A DNA stretch of 64,000 bases from Sympetrum striolatum (GCA_947579665.1 OX388348.1:8928001-8992000); one strand, 5' to 3'. Counted from the first letter of the stretch, positions 46,682 to 59,125 are shown. The notes: generated from the letters alone by a model not told the origin. A program made the numbers and translations.

Positions 46682-47778
46682 CGAGTAAAATGTAGCTTGC
46701 ATACTGCAAGCAGATCGACAACACTAATTTCATATTGGCATTATATCGGGACGGTCTTCAAAAGAAAAAAAAACGATTGAAAATATTCTTTAAATTCGCA
46801 GGCATGTAATCTTCCGGCATCAAAAACGGGTCTTTCTGGTGAAGTTTCTATGCAGTACAACGGAAGATCACCATTTATGTGTGAAAATTCAAGTTTAAAT
46901 ATTTTCTGCAACTGCCTCAAACTACGTTCTACTTTTCACGATTGTAAATCGCTCTCTGTATCTGAACCAAGAACGATCTTGGAATTCCAAAATATGTTTT
47001 TGAAATGCATCTATAATCTCTATCTAGATGCCGAATTTCAAGTTTCAATATTAAAGGGAACGGGTTCAAAATAATGCTTAAAAATCGGATCAGTGACTGA
47101 TTGTAGAGACGCCTGGTGTCGAACCCAGGATCTATTGTAAGCTGTATATGCACAGTTTGATTTGTAAGGACTTGGTCTTATTTTATGCAAAGTTTGAAGT
47201 GGATAGCATACCGAGAAGTATCTATAATTTGTTTCCGTTATCTCCATAAGAAATGCATTGTGGAATGTGAAAGGCTCTCTGGGATCGAACCAAGGACCAT
47301 CAGCGAATATGTAAAATTTGATTATGAAATATATTTATGATCTTCAACTCCATGCCGAATTTCAAGTTTCCATGCCATCGGGAAGGGGTCCAAAACAAAT
47401 CTTAAAAATCGCCACAATGCATTTTAAACGGCCGATATTTGCCGCGACCTAGCATCGAACCCAGGATACTTTCCGTAAAACTCATTTATGTTTTCGATAG
47501 ATCATGACCATATATATAGGCTCCTTGAGTTTTGATTATCTCTCTATCCGGTAAGTATTTTTTAAAAATTCCCGAAAATCAACGCAATGTATTAAAATGG
47601 AAAAAATCGGGACTTTGAGGCCCTCTGGAATCGAACTCATGACACTGAGGATCTAAATCGCATTTTTTCTGGTGGTTGTACGTAATGGCCAATACGTCGT
47701 AAAAATTTCAAGTCGATGACGCTTCTAGTTTAGGCTGTGAATTAGTATCCTATCTATCTATCTATCTATCTATCTATA
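46682..47778 (+). mobile_element. 1.1-kb composite repeat, copy 19 (type I)
   Basis: Complete copy; first and second cores are weak (GGCATCAAAAACGGG and GTATCTGAACC), so two of six B-box-like sites are decayed. Ends in a long (TATC)n run. Confidence 0.88.
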
Positions 47779-47911
47779 TCCTTGAATGAATCCGGAGAAG
47801 CATCTATATTTAATAGATAATTGAATGAATCCGGAGAAGCATCTATATATAATAGATACCTATTATATATAGATGCTTCTCCGGATTCATTCATGTATCC
47901 ATATATATATA

Positions 47912-48988
47912 CGAGTAAAATGTTGCTTGCATACTGCAAGCAGATCGACAACACTATTTTCATGTCGGCTTCATATCGGGACGGCCATCAAAAGAAAAAA
48001 TGGATTGAAATTTTTCTTAAAATTCACTGAAATTCCATCGTCTGGCATCGAACCCGGTTCTTTACTGTTGAACTTACTATGCAGCACAATAGAACATCGC
48101 CATCTCTAACTATGTGTGAAATTTCAAGCAGAAATATGGGCTACAACTGCCTCAAAAGACGTTCTCATTTTCACGAATTTAAATGGCTCTCTGGATTCGA
48201 ACCAAGGACGATCTTGGAAATCTAAAAAATGTTTCTGAAAGTTATTTATGATCTCTATCTACATGTCGAGCTTCAAGTTTCTATATCATTGGGAAAGGGT
48301 TCAAAATAATTATTGAAAATCGGATCAGTTAGTGATTATAGAGACGCCTGGTGTCGAACCCAGGACACATTGACAGCTGGGAATACACAGTGTGATTTGT
48401 ATACACTTAATCTTTCTTAGTGCAAAGTTTGAAGTCTTTATCGTGCCGGGAAGTACCTATAATTTGTTTCCGTTATCTCCGTAAGAAATGCATTGAAGAA
48501 TTTAAATGGCCCTCTGGGATCGAACCAAGGACCATCAGCGAATATGTAAAATTTGATCCTGAAATTTATTATTAATCTCCAACTCCATGCCGAATTTCAA
48601 GTTTCCATGCCATCGGGAAAGGGTCCAAAAAAAATCTTTAAAATCGCCACAATGCATTTAAAACGGAAGATTTTTGCATCGACCTAGCATCGAACCCAGG
48701 TTATTTTCCGTAAAACTCATTTACGTTTTCGATAGATCATCGCCATATATAAAGGCTCCTTGAGTTTTGATTTTCTACCTATCCGGGAAGTATTTTTTTT
48801 AAATTCCCGAAAATCAAAGCAATGCATTTAAATGGGAAAAATCGGGGCTTTGGAGCCCCCTGGTATCGAACCCATGACACTGAGGATCAAAATCGCAATT
48901 TTTCTGGTGGTTACACGTTATGGCCAATACGCCGTAAAAATTTCAGCTCAATCACTCTTGTGGTTTAGGCAGTGAGTTTGTATCCTCT
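47912..48988 (+). mobile_element. 1.1-kb composite repeat, copy 20 (type I)
   Basis: Complete copy preceded by three spacer units in mixed orientation (47785-47895). Confidence 0.88.
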
Positions 48989-49040
48989 ATATATATATAT
49001 CTATTATATATAGATGCTTCTCCGGATTCATTTATGTATC

Positions 49041-49065
49041 CATATATATATATATATATATATAT

Positions 49066-49120
<55 letters not shown>
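49041..49120. repeat. (TA)n microsatellite
   Basis: About 80 bp of TA repeats broken once by GGA, directly before the hairpin end of copy 21. Confidence 0.95.
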
Positions 49121-49121
<1 letters not shown>

Positions 49122-50200
49122 GAGTAAAATGTAGCTTGCATACTGCAAGCAGATCGGCAATACTAATTTCATATCGGCATCATATCGGGAATGTCCTCAA
49201 AAGAAAAAAAAAGGATTGAAATTTTTCTTAAAATTCGCTGAAATTTCATCGTCTAGCATCGAACACGGATCTTATTGGTGAACTTACTATGTAGCACAAT
49301 AGAAGATCACCATCTCTAACTATGTTTGAAAATTCAAGCAGAAATATTGGCTAAAACTGCCTCAAAAGACGCTCTAATGTTCACGAATGTAAATGGCTCT
49401 CGGGACTCGAACCAAGGACGATCTTGGAAATTTAAAAAATGGTTCTGAAATTTATTAATGATCTCAATCCATATGCCAAATTTAAAGTTTCTATATTATT
49501 GGGAAAGGTTTCAAAATAATTCCTAAAAATCGGATCAACTTCTGATTGCAGAGACACCTGGTGTCGAACCCAGGATACATTGATAGCTATGAATGCATAG
49601 CTTGATTTGTTAAGACTGGTTCTTCTATCACGCTAAGTTTTAAGTCGATAGCATGCCGGGAAGTACCTAAAATTTGTTTCCGTAATCTCCATAAGAAATG
49701 CATTGAGAAATGTAAATGGCGCCCTGGGATCGAACCAAGGACCATCAGCGAATATGTAAAATTTGATTATGAAATATATTTATAATCTCCAACTCCATGC
49801 CGAATTTCAAGTTTCCATGACATCGGGAAGGGGTCCAAAAAAAATCTTAAATATCGCCACAATACATTTTAAACGGCCGATTTTTGCCTCGACCTAGCAT
49901 CGAACCCAGGATATTTTCCGTAAAACTCATTTATGTTTTCGATAGATCATGACCATATATATAGGCTCCTAGATTTTCGATTCTCTACCTATCCCGGAAG
50001 TATTTTTTAAAAATTCCCGAAAATCAAAGCAATGCATTTAAACGGGAAAAATCGAGACTTTGGGGCCCTCTGGAATCGAACCTATGACACTGAGGTGCAA
50101 TATCGCAATTTTTCTGGCGGTTACACTCTATGGCCAATATGTCGTAAAAATTTCAAGTCAATGACGCTTGTGGTTTGGCCTGTGAGTTTGTATCCTCTCT
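49121..50200 (+). mobile_element. 1.1-kb composite repeat, copy 21 (type I)
   Basis: Complete copy. TCGAAC cores start at 49259, 49407, 49564, 49730, 49900 and 50076: spacings 148, 157, 166, 170 and 176 bp. The same increase along the copy appears in copy 13 read from the hairpin end. Confidence 0.9.
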
Positions 50201-50223
50201 ATATATATATATATATGAATATA

Positions 50224-51304
50224 CGAGTAAAATGTAGCTTGCATACTGCAAGCAGATTGGCAATACTAATTTCATATCGGCATCATATTGGGACGGTCCT
50301 CAAAAGAAAAAAAAAAGGATTGAAATTTTTCTTAAAATTCGCTGAAATTTCATCGTCTGGCATCGAACCCGGGTATTTACTGTGAACTTACTATGCAGCA
50401 CAATAGAACATCACCATCTCTAACTATGTGTGAAAATTCAAGCAGAAATATTGCCTGCAACTGCCTCAAAAGACGTTCTAATTTTCACGAATGTAAATGG
50501 CTCTCTGGATTCGAACCAAGGACAATCTTGGAAATCTTAAACATACTTCTGAAAGTTATTTATGAACTCTATCTATATGCCGAATTTCATGTTTCTATAT
50601 TATTGGGAAAGCTTTCAAAATAATTACTAAAAATCGGATCAACTTCTGATTTCAGAGACACCTGGTGTCGAATCCAGGACATATTGTAAGCTGTGAATGC
50701 AGGGTTTGATTTGTAAAGACATGCTTTTGTATCCTACAAAGTTTGAAGTCGATAGCATAACGGAAAGTACCTAAATTTTGTTTCCGTTATCTTTGTAAGA
50801 AAGGCATTGAGGAATATAAATGTCCCTCTGGGATCGAACCAAGGACCATAAGCAAATATGTAAAATTTGATTATGAGATATATTTATGATATCTAACGCC
50901 ATGCCGAAATTCAAGTTTCTATGCCATCGGAAAAGGGTTCAAAAAAAATCTTAAAAATCGCCGCAATGCATTTTAAACGGCCGATTTTTGCCCCGGCCTA
51001 GCATCGAACCAAGGACAATAATCGATGATGTCTTTCTGATTTTCGTTGGCTATGCATGGCATCTAGCGATCCCTCAAGTTTCAACTCTCTGCTTCTCCGG
51101 GAAGTGCCTCAAAAAAATTTTCGAAAATCCCAGCCATGTATTCTTACGGACAAAATCGCGACTTTGGGGCCTTCTGGAATCAAACCCATGACACTGAGGT
51201 TCAAAGTCGGCTTTTTCCCGGAGGTCACACGTTATGGCCAATATGTCGTAAAAATTTCAACTCAATCTCTCTTGTGGTTTAGGCTGTGAGTTTGTATCCT
51301 CTCT
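50224..51304 (+). mobile_element. 1.1-kb composite repeat, copy 22 (type I)
   Basis: Complete copy; the third core reads GGTGTCGAATCCAGG and the sixth is GGAATCAAACCC. Confidence 0.88.
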
Positions 51305-51319
51305 ATATATATATATATA

Positions 51320-52404
51320 CGAGTAAAATGTAGCTTGCATACTGCAAGCAGATTGACAACACTAATTTCTTGTCGGCATCATATCGGGACGGCCCTCAAT
51401 AAAAAATAAAAAGGGATTGAAAAAGTTCTTAAAATTCGCTGCAATTTAATCGTCTGGCATCGAACCTAGGCCTTCCTGGTGAACGTAATATGCGGCACAA
51501 CAGAAAATCACCATCTCTTACTATGTGTGAAAATTCAAGCCGAAATATTGGCTCCAAGTGCCTCAAACGACGTCCTACTTTTCAATAATGTAAATGGCTC
51601 TCTGGATTCGAACCAAGTACGATCTAGGAAATCTAAAATATGTTTTTGAAATGTATCTATGTTCTCTATCTATATACCTAATTTCATGTTTTAATATTAT
51701 TGGGAAGGGGTTCAAAAAAATTCCTAAAAATTGGATCAACTTCTGATTGCAGAGACACCTGGTGTCGAACCCAGGACATATTGTAAACTGTGAATGAACA
51801 GTTTGATTTGTAAGTACCTGCTCTTGTATCATGGAAAGTTTGAAGTCGATAGCATGCCGGGAAAGACCTAAATTTTGTTTCCGTCATCTCCGTAAGAAAT
51901 GCATTGAGAAGTGCAAATGGCCCTCTGGGATCGAACCAAGAACCATCAGCGAACATGTAAAATTTTATTATGAAATATATTCATTATATCTATCCACGTG
52001 CCGAGTTTCAAGTTTCCATGTCATCGGGAAGGGGTCCAAAAAAAATCTTAAAAATCGCCACAATGTATTTTAAACGGCCGATTTTTGCCTTGACCTAGAA
52101 TCGAACCCAGGATATTCTACGTATAACTCATTTATGTTTTTGATAGATCATGACCATATATATTGGCTCCTTGAGTTTTAAGTCCCTACCTATCCGGCAA
52201 GTATTTTTTAAAAATTCCCGAAAATCAACACAATGCATTTAAATGGGAAAAATCGGGACTTTGGGGCCCTCTGGAATCGGACCCATGACACTGAGGTTCA
52301 AAATCACAATTTTTCTGGTGGTTACACGATATGGCCAATACGTCGTAAAAATTTCAAGCCGATGACGCTTGTGGTTTAGGCTGTGAATTAGTATCCTATC
52401 TATA
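51320..52404 (+). mobile_element. 1.1-kb composite repeat, copy 23 (type I, mosaic)
   Basis: Complete copy. Its first two monomers resemble copies 1 and 10, but the next ~275 bp match copy 18 essentially exactly, so it is a conversion mosaic. Confidence 0.88.
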
Positions 52405-52424
52405 TACCTATCTATATATATATA

Positions 52425-53540
52425 CGAGTAAAATGTTGCTTGCATACTGCAAGCACATCGATAACACTAATTTTAAGTCGGCATCATATCGGGAAGGCCG
52501 TCAAAAGAAAAAAAAAATGGATTGAAAATATTCTGATTATTCGCTGCAATTTATTCGTCCGGCATCGAACCCTGGTCTTCCTAGTGATACATACTAGGCA
52601 GCACAATAGAAGATCACCATCTCCAACTATCTGTGAAAATTCAAGCAGAAATATTATCTGAAACTGCATCAAACGACATCCTACTTTTCCCTTATATTTC
52701 TTATGAGAGAAATGTTAATGTGGTCTGGCATCGAACCCAGGAATATTATGATCTTCTGAAAACTGTTTTCTTAAACCAGTTTTAACCATAAATCTTCCAG
52801 CCAAGCACGAACTTCCTATCATTTCAATAAGTGCATAAAAAAAATAATGAAATACAAACCCTATGTATTTTAAACGGGAGACATATTTACCGCCCGACAT
52901 CGAACCCGGGACTTTCTGGTGAAACTTCCTATGCAACATAATAGAAGATATTATTCTTTAACTATGTGCGAAAATTCAAGCAGAAATATTGGCTGCAACT
53001 GCCTCAATCGAAGACTTACTTTTCCCTTATATTCCTTATGAGAGAAATGTTAATGTGCTCTGGCATCGAACCAAGGAATAGTACGGTTTTATGAATTTTT
53101 TTTTCTTAAACTAATTCTTACCTTACACTTTCCGGCTAAGCACGAACTTCCTATTTTTTCGAGAAGTGCATCAAAAAAAATATTGAAAAACAGCTCCCAT
53201 GTATTTTAAAGGGCAGATCTTTGCATCGTCCTAGCATCGAACCCAGGATATTTTTTGTAAAAGTCATTGATGTTTTCGAAAGTCTAAGACCATAAATATA
53301 GGCACCTTGAGTTTTATTTCTCTACCTTTCCGGAAACTATTTTTTTTTAATTCCCGAAAATCACGGCAATGCATTTAAACGGGAAAAATCGGGACTTTGG
53401 GGCCCTCTGGAATCGAACCTATGACACTGAGGATCAAAGTCGCTTTTTTCCTGGGGGTTATACGTTATGGCCAATATGTCATAAAAATTTCAAGTCAATG
53501 ACGCTTGTGGTTTAGCCTGTGAATTTGTATCCTATCTATA
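52425..53540 (+). mobile_element. 1.1-kb composite repeat, copy 24 (type II)
   Basis: Complete type II copy with the GTTTAGCCTGTG-type right end. Followed by two tandem spacer units and then the SAM-gene element. Confidence 0.88.
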
Positions 53541-53654
53541 TAGCTATATATATGAATGAATCCGGAGAAGCATCTATATATAATAGATGAATGAATCCGG
53601 AGAAGCATCTATATATAATAGATATATATACACGGAGAAAAAATATTTGTTAGA

Positions 53655-54005
53655 AATAATCGAACACGTATGATAGGGAGAATTTCGGTTAAATATTCAG
53701 AACATTTGATGCGAATGAATATGCTCTTGATATATTTTATCAGGCTGTTTGGTAAACCCTTACTAAACATTTCGATATTTCATAAAATGGCTAATGGTAC
53801 GGAAGAGTTCGGTTGAATGAATCACGTTGATTCGGTACCTTAATGAGTTTGGTAATTTTCAACGAAGTTATGATTAGTTCTACGAATGTAATGAATGTTT
53901 CGTTAGAAATATCGAACACTCCATATTTTGGTTTGGTGAACCTCACTATCGTTCTGAGGAATATATCGAACGATTCGATAGTCCTGCAAGGAGCTTTATC
54001 AAACA
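53655..54005. repeat. Left subterminal region with TCGAAC-type words
   Basis: ATCGAAC or ATCAAAC words occur near 53659, 53910, 53963 and 53996, with an inverted GTTCGGTTGAAT near 53806. They match the core of the right subterminal repeats. Clustered short words near element ends often bind the transposase; this is inference here. Confidence 0.55.
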
Positions 54006-54064
54006 GTTTAGTACGTGGCCACGTGGCGTCTCAATTGCCCACCTAGCGAGCTTTGTTAGCGTCG

Positions 54065-57000
54065 ATGATGGATTCCAGTGAGCTTCTCTGCCTTCTTCAA
54101 TCTTGGGGCTTTCCGGAGCTGCTGGAGTCTTTTTTAGGTAAGTAATTTAAACTTTCTGTTGTATTATCTCTTAAAATAAATGCTAATCCTTGTATTTAAT
54201 TCGGAAGTGTCCAGTTGCATGAAGAATATTTCCTTGATGTCAGGCATTCGTGGCGGCATAACAGATTTAGTTACCACGTGTGTGTTTGCAGTGGTTACAA
54301 AGTTAACATTCGATTACGGTAGAAAAAGCAAGTATTAATGAAGCAGTAAAGTAAATATGACTACTACATGCATTGTAAATCGTAGAAGAAAAAGAAGTAC
54401 ATTGGTACGGCGTTAATTATTTTAGTTGGTTATCGTGCATAAGTTAGATCATGCCGGCTGAGATAGTTGCTTAATGTAAAGCGGAGAGTGATCATTAGAG
54501 ACTGACCTAGCTCGTAATATCAGGGATAGCAATATTATAAAAAATTACATTCTTTGAAAAGGTGCTTTCGGTTCCCTTGAAATTTGAAGAGATATCCGGA
54601 ATATTCATATAGATTACGTCCGCTTATCAGAACATCAGATTAATTTCTCACCTATGTTATCTTGGAAATTGGCTTGCTGAATTTGCTTTCATTTGCCTAA
54701 TTTGATACAAATTCGTTCTGTAGTTTTGTTTTCAATTATTCTATATTTTCAGATAGTAAATTTATTTTTTTAATGCATTAAATCTTTCACGAAGGTAATG
54801 GAGTAGATGTAAATATTTTGAAAATTTCTCAATTTGAAGAAATCGCACCCCTTCTGTCAGGGCTTAACTTGGGACAAAAGATAAGATTCAAAAGAAACTT
54901 CGAGACATGGGGGAGAAGCGCTACAATTGAAATTATTTCTGAGGTTAGTAGTTTTCTTAATGAAACACCGGAATCTTACTTTCCAAGTTCATTCTTATAC
55001 ATTTAGTGAATACAAGTGAAGATATGAGTGATGTTCTTTTTAATGATAACCGTATTTCCGTAATATATTATATAATCAAAGTCGTCTCTCTAAATTACAT
55101 AAGAGTAATTCTAATTTATTGTTTGTTGTATGTTTCTCCTCAGGCAATTGACCCTGATGCATCAGTAATTGAAATAAATCAGAGTCATTCCACTTGTGGC
55201 CAAAAAACCCCTCAGAAATCGCCAAATAAAACCTCTGGTTATATAATCAGTTCTCCAAGTTCTGCTCCTAGTTCTGTATATCTTGAGAATATACTCAGAA
55301 GTCCTGAGTTGAGAAGTACAGCAGACAAGACTGCAGTTCCAGCAGAAAGTATACGTTCTCAGTGTGCTTCTAAGAACTTATTTGGCAAAACACAGGGAAC
55401 AATTACCTGTAGTGATTCCTTGCGGCTAGTGATTCAACGCAATGCTTTGATTGGTCAAAGTATTACTCATTTCTATCATGCCAAAGGATTTCTGGACAAG
55501 TCAAGTAGGAATAAACTTGCCAAACTTATAATTTCTGCTGAACTCTCGGAATCTGTCCATATAAAAATTGACACCAGTAGATTTCTGAAGCTGGCAGAAT
55601 GGATTGTGGAAATATTTCCAACTGAAAAAAGGGAAATATGGTTTACACCATTTAAGAGCATACAGGGGAAAAAAAGAGTGCCTGCTAGAGGAAAACTAGT
55701 AGATTTGTATCATAACATCCGCCGTAACCTCATCAAAGCACAAATAATTAGCAGTAGGCGATCATCATCCCAAGTTCAGATAGCAGTTTAAACAACTGAA
55801 GGTAAAACATTACTTTGGGTAGTAAATATTCTCACTATTATGCTCATGTTGCTTTCTCCATTGTTTCCCCTTTATCTTGTGCCTACAGCTTTGAGCTCCA
55901 TCAAATTATTTCATTTTGAGAAACTATGGTATTCTTTTTCCAAGCCAAATATATATTTTTTATTGAAATGCTCTTTCAGGTGGCATTGATGAAGAAGTCC
56001 AGCTAAAAATTGACTGGCTGAAGGAAACTGGGACACCATTTTCAACTGCTGCTGATTACTGGCGTGAAACATTTTCTCATAGGAGACATAATTTCATTCA
56101 ACATGACATAAGTATTCATAAATATTTTGAAGATTTTGGATTACTGATGACTAACTCTGGCTCTAAGTTGGTGAGTATGTCTGTGTGTTATTAATTACAT
56201 TTTCCTCTATATCCATGTGGCTTTCCAAATGAAATCATTGTTCCTTCATGCAATTTTATAATGTTCATTGAATGTCATTTCCATTTGTTATAAATGTCTG
56301 GCATTAGAATTCATTTGGTTTGCAAAATCAGAATGAAATTATTATAATCTAACAGAACAATTTCTATTTTCTTTACAGTTATCTCTTGACTTTGATTATT
56401 TATACCCAGATCATTCACAAAATTTATTTTCCCTTTGGCCAATTTGTAAGGAGAAGATTTTTTCTTACTTTAAGAGAAAAGTTGAAAAATAATAAGGGTT
56501 TAGAGAGTGTTGCCAACGTGCTGGGAATTGATTTAACTGTTGAAGGTATATACCTCTTTATGTTGTTTCCTTTTCTTGATCCATAATTTCAAAGTGTATT
56601 GCTTTGTTAATGCCTACATTGTGCATTTCATAACTTATATTAACACACTGACTTTACACATGCATATGTGTGCCTCTTTTAAATGTTCACCTGCAATGTA
56701 ATACAGGTGTCTCTAAATGAAGAAGTACTTGTTGTTATGAGAAATGAAGACCTTGTACATAAATGGGAGATAACTTTTATTCTTAATTTATTTCAACTAG
56801 GTGATGACTTATCAACAGTTCATGCTTTGAGGGCTTTAGCATTGCTGTTAGCAGTTTGTAAGCCCATAAAAGGCTCAAAACTAACTTGGAAACCGACGAA
56901 AGGCGATGCTGTTGATGGGGTAATGACAATTGTGCTATCTTCTGCAGATTTGAAGAATACTGTGGAAAGGAGGAAGGCCTTACATGTAAAGTATGGTCTG

Positions 57001-57273
57001 AGTCTTCAACCTCTTCCTTTGGTTGTAATCAACCAATCATTGAAGTCTTGCTCTTCATATGTTGTGATAAACAACATAATCTATAATTTAGATTCACCGA
57101 TTGTGGCCTTAGATTTTTGTTTCAAGTCTTTCCATGTCCTTAATGCAAAGTACCCGACAGAGTCAAGACAGGCTTGGAATTTCATTCAAACTCAGATGTA
57201 CAAGTTAAAAACAGAAGGTGATGACAATTTTGTGTCTGTTCAGAATTTTGTGCACGATTTAGAACTTTTGTAA
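54065..57273 (+). CDS. SAM-domain protein gene inside the TIR element, SAMD3-like, frame damaged
   Basis: Predicted exons: 54065-54137, 54795-54943, 55144-55801, 55980-56170, 56379-56545, 56707-57273. Exons 1-2 join to a sterile alpha motif: LLQSWGFPELLESFLGNG, then LKISQFEEIAPLL and LNLGQKIRFKRNFETW. Exon 3 is Ser-rich, then RFLKLAEWIVEIFPTEKREI and YHNIRRNLIKAQ; exon 4 has KIDWLKETGTPFSTAADYW; exon 6 has VVINNIIYNLDSPIVALDF, SFHVLNAKYPTES and AWNFIQTQMYKL. This order resembles uncharacterised SAMD3-like proteins multiplied in fish and arthropods (from memory). Function unknown; SAM domains mediate protein or RNA contacts. Damage: TAA at 55789 just before a good donor (a weak donor at 55754 avoids it in frame), a frame change near 56480-56490, and an unclear phase between exons 5 and 6. 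Possibly a pseudogene. Confidence 0.72.
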
Positions 57274-57428
57274 ACTACGTTGCTTTTTGTATTTTTTTCT
57301 TCACTACTAATTTAAATATAATTTTATTATAATTATTTATTATGTACAAGTATGGTATTTGATTTCGTGTGATTGTTGTTATTTATTGTTAAATGTGTCA
57401 TTTTTGTAATAGTATTATCAAAAAGTGT

Positions 57429-57434
57429 AATAAA
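57429..57434 (+). terminator. AATAAA polyadenylation signal of the SAM-domain gene
   Basis: AATAAA occurs 156 bases after the stop codon at 57271-57273, in an AT-rich 3' UTR-like stretch inside the element. Confidence 0.65.
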
Positions 57435-57592
57435 ATGTATTATTTTGTTGGAATCTTGCTTTAGTTAATGTATATATGTAAAATGAGTTCATATTGTTCA
57501 ATTGACTTGATTATGGCTGCTTCAGTAATAAAATAATTTGAAAAAATTAAACAAAACTCCTTAATTAACTTTACCATATGATTTACGTGGAA

Positions 57593-57812
57593 TTTATCGA
57601 ACTGCACTGCAGTAGCAAACTGCTTCACAGTTTCTATCGAACTACTTTGCAATTTCTAACGCACTGCCTAGTTGATTTTATCGAACTGCTCTGTAGTTTT
57701 TATCGAACTGCCTGTAGTTTTTATTAAAGTGCTATGTAGATTTTATCAAACTGCTCTGTAATTTTTATCGAACTGCTCTGTAGTTTTTATCGAACTGTAG
57801 GTATCAAACTAG
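57593..57812 (+). repeat. Right subterminal tandem repeats (TTTATCGAACTGCTCTGTAG)
   Basis: Eight imperfect units, TATCGAAC at 57595, 57636, 57678, 57701, 57767 and 57788 plus TATCAAAC at about 57746 and 57802, spaced about 14-45 bp. They lie between the gene's poly-A signal and the right terminus. The core word recurs in the left subterminal region. Confidence 0.88.
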
Positions 57813-58010
57813 TTTGGTAGAAGGAATTCAAAAATTTAATGTTCCATATGAACTCAATTTTTCGGTAAAATTTATCAAAAATTGATATTTCCAATCGAAA
57901 TTTTTTCTCAGTGTATCTATTATATATAGATGCTTCTCCGGATTCATTCATGTATCCATATATATATCTATTATATATAGATGCTTCTCCGGATTCATTC
58001 ATATATATAC

Positions 58011-59125
58011 CTATATAGATAGATAGGATACAAATTCACAGCCTAAACTACAAGCGTCATTGATCTGAAATTTTTATGACATATTGGCCATAACGTGAAA
58101 CCCCCAGGAAAAAAGAGACTTTGATCCTCAGTGTCATAGGTTCGATTCCAGAGGGCCCCAAAGTCCCGATTTTTCCCGTTTGAATGCATTGCCGTGATTT
58201 TCGGGAATTAAAAAAAAATACTTTCCGGATAGGTACAGAGGTAAAACTCAAGGTGCCTATATTTATGGTCTTGGACTTCCAAAAACACCAATGACTTTTA
58301 CAAAAGTTATCCTGGGTTCGATGCTAGGACGATGCAAAGATCTGCCCTTTAAAATACATGGGAGCCGTTTTTCATTATTTTTTTAGATGCACTTATCGAA
58401 ATGATAGGATGTTCGTGCTTGGCTGGAAGATGTATGGTACGAATTAGTTTTAGAAAAAAATTTTCATAAGACCGTACTGTTCCTGGGTTCGAAGCCAGAG
58501 CACAATAACGTTTCTCTCATAAGGAATATAAAGGAAAAGTAGGACGTCATTTGAGGCAGTTGTAACCAATATTTCTGCTTGAATTTGCATACGCGGTTAG
58601 AGATAGTGTTTTTCTGTTGTGCTGCATAGAAAGTATTGCCTGAAAGACCCGGGTTCGATGCCGGGCGGTAAAAATATCCCCCATATATAATACTATGGGG
58701 TATCTTTTCATAATTTTTTTATGCATTTATCGATATGTAAGGGAGCTCTTGCTTAGATGGAAGATGTATATTAACACTTTGTTTAAGAAAAAAATAGATA
58801 AGACCATGCTGTTCCTGGGTTCGATGCCAGAGCACATTATAATTTCTCAAATAAGGAGTGTATGTGAATAGTAGGACGTCGTTTGAGGTAGTTGCACCTA
58901 ATAGTTTTGCTTGAATTTTCACACATAGTTTGATATGGTAATCTTCTATTTTGCTGCATAGTAAGTACACCAGGAAGACCGGGGTTCGCTGCCAGGCGAT
59001 TAAATTGCGGCGAATTCTACGAATATTTCGAATTTTTTTTTTCTTTTGATGTCCGTCCCGATATGATGCCGATATGAAATTAGTGTTGTCGATCTGCTTG
59101 CAGTATGCAAGCAACATTTTACTCG
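58011..59125 (-). mobile_element. 1.1-kb composite repeat, copy 25 (type II)
   Basis: Complete inverted copy, near-identical to copies 6, 12 and 13 although about 30 kb away. Confidence 0.9.

Larger units (their letters stand above)
41021..53630. repeat. Second array of the 1.1-kb composite repeat (11 copies)
   Basis: Eleven copies, all plus-oriented, unlike the mixed orientation of the first array. Spacers are TA runs, (TATC)n and the ~36-bp spacer unit. No coding sequence. The array is interrupted on its right by the SAM-gene element at 53631. Confidence 0.93.
53631..57913 (+). mobile_element. TIR-bounded element carrying a SAM-domain gene
   Basis: Left end CACGGAGAAAAAAT at 53631 and right end ATTTTTTCTCAGTG to 57913 are inverted repeats of about 14-17 bp with one or two mismatches. 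Outside both ends is TA, giving a possible 2-bp target duplication, though the flank is itself TA-rich spacer. The element interrupts the 1.1-kb array: spacer units lie on both sides. Inside is one multi-exon gene and, on either side of it, clusters of TATCGAAC-like words. I see no DDE, RT, Rep/helicase or tyrosine-recombinase gene. It is either a non-autonomous element that captured a gene or an element whose own protein is of an unrecognised kind. Confidence 0.8.

Noticed and set aside
53631..57913. Ordinary host gene lying between repeat arrays
   Set aside because: Inverted ends, flanking TA and subterminal word clusters fit a mobile element inserted into the array better, although capture of a host gene cannot be excluded.
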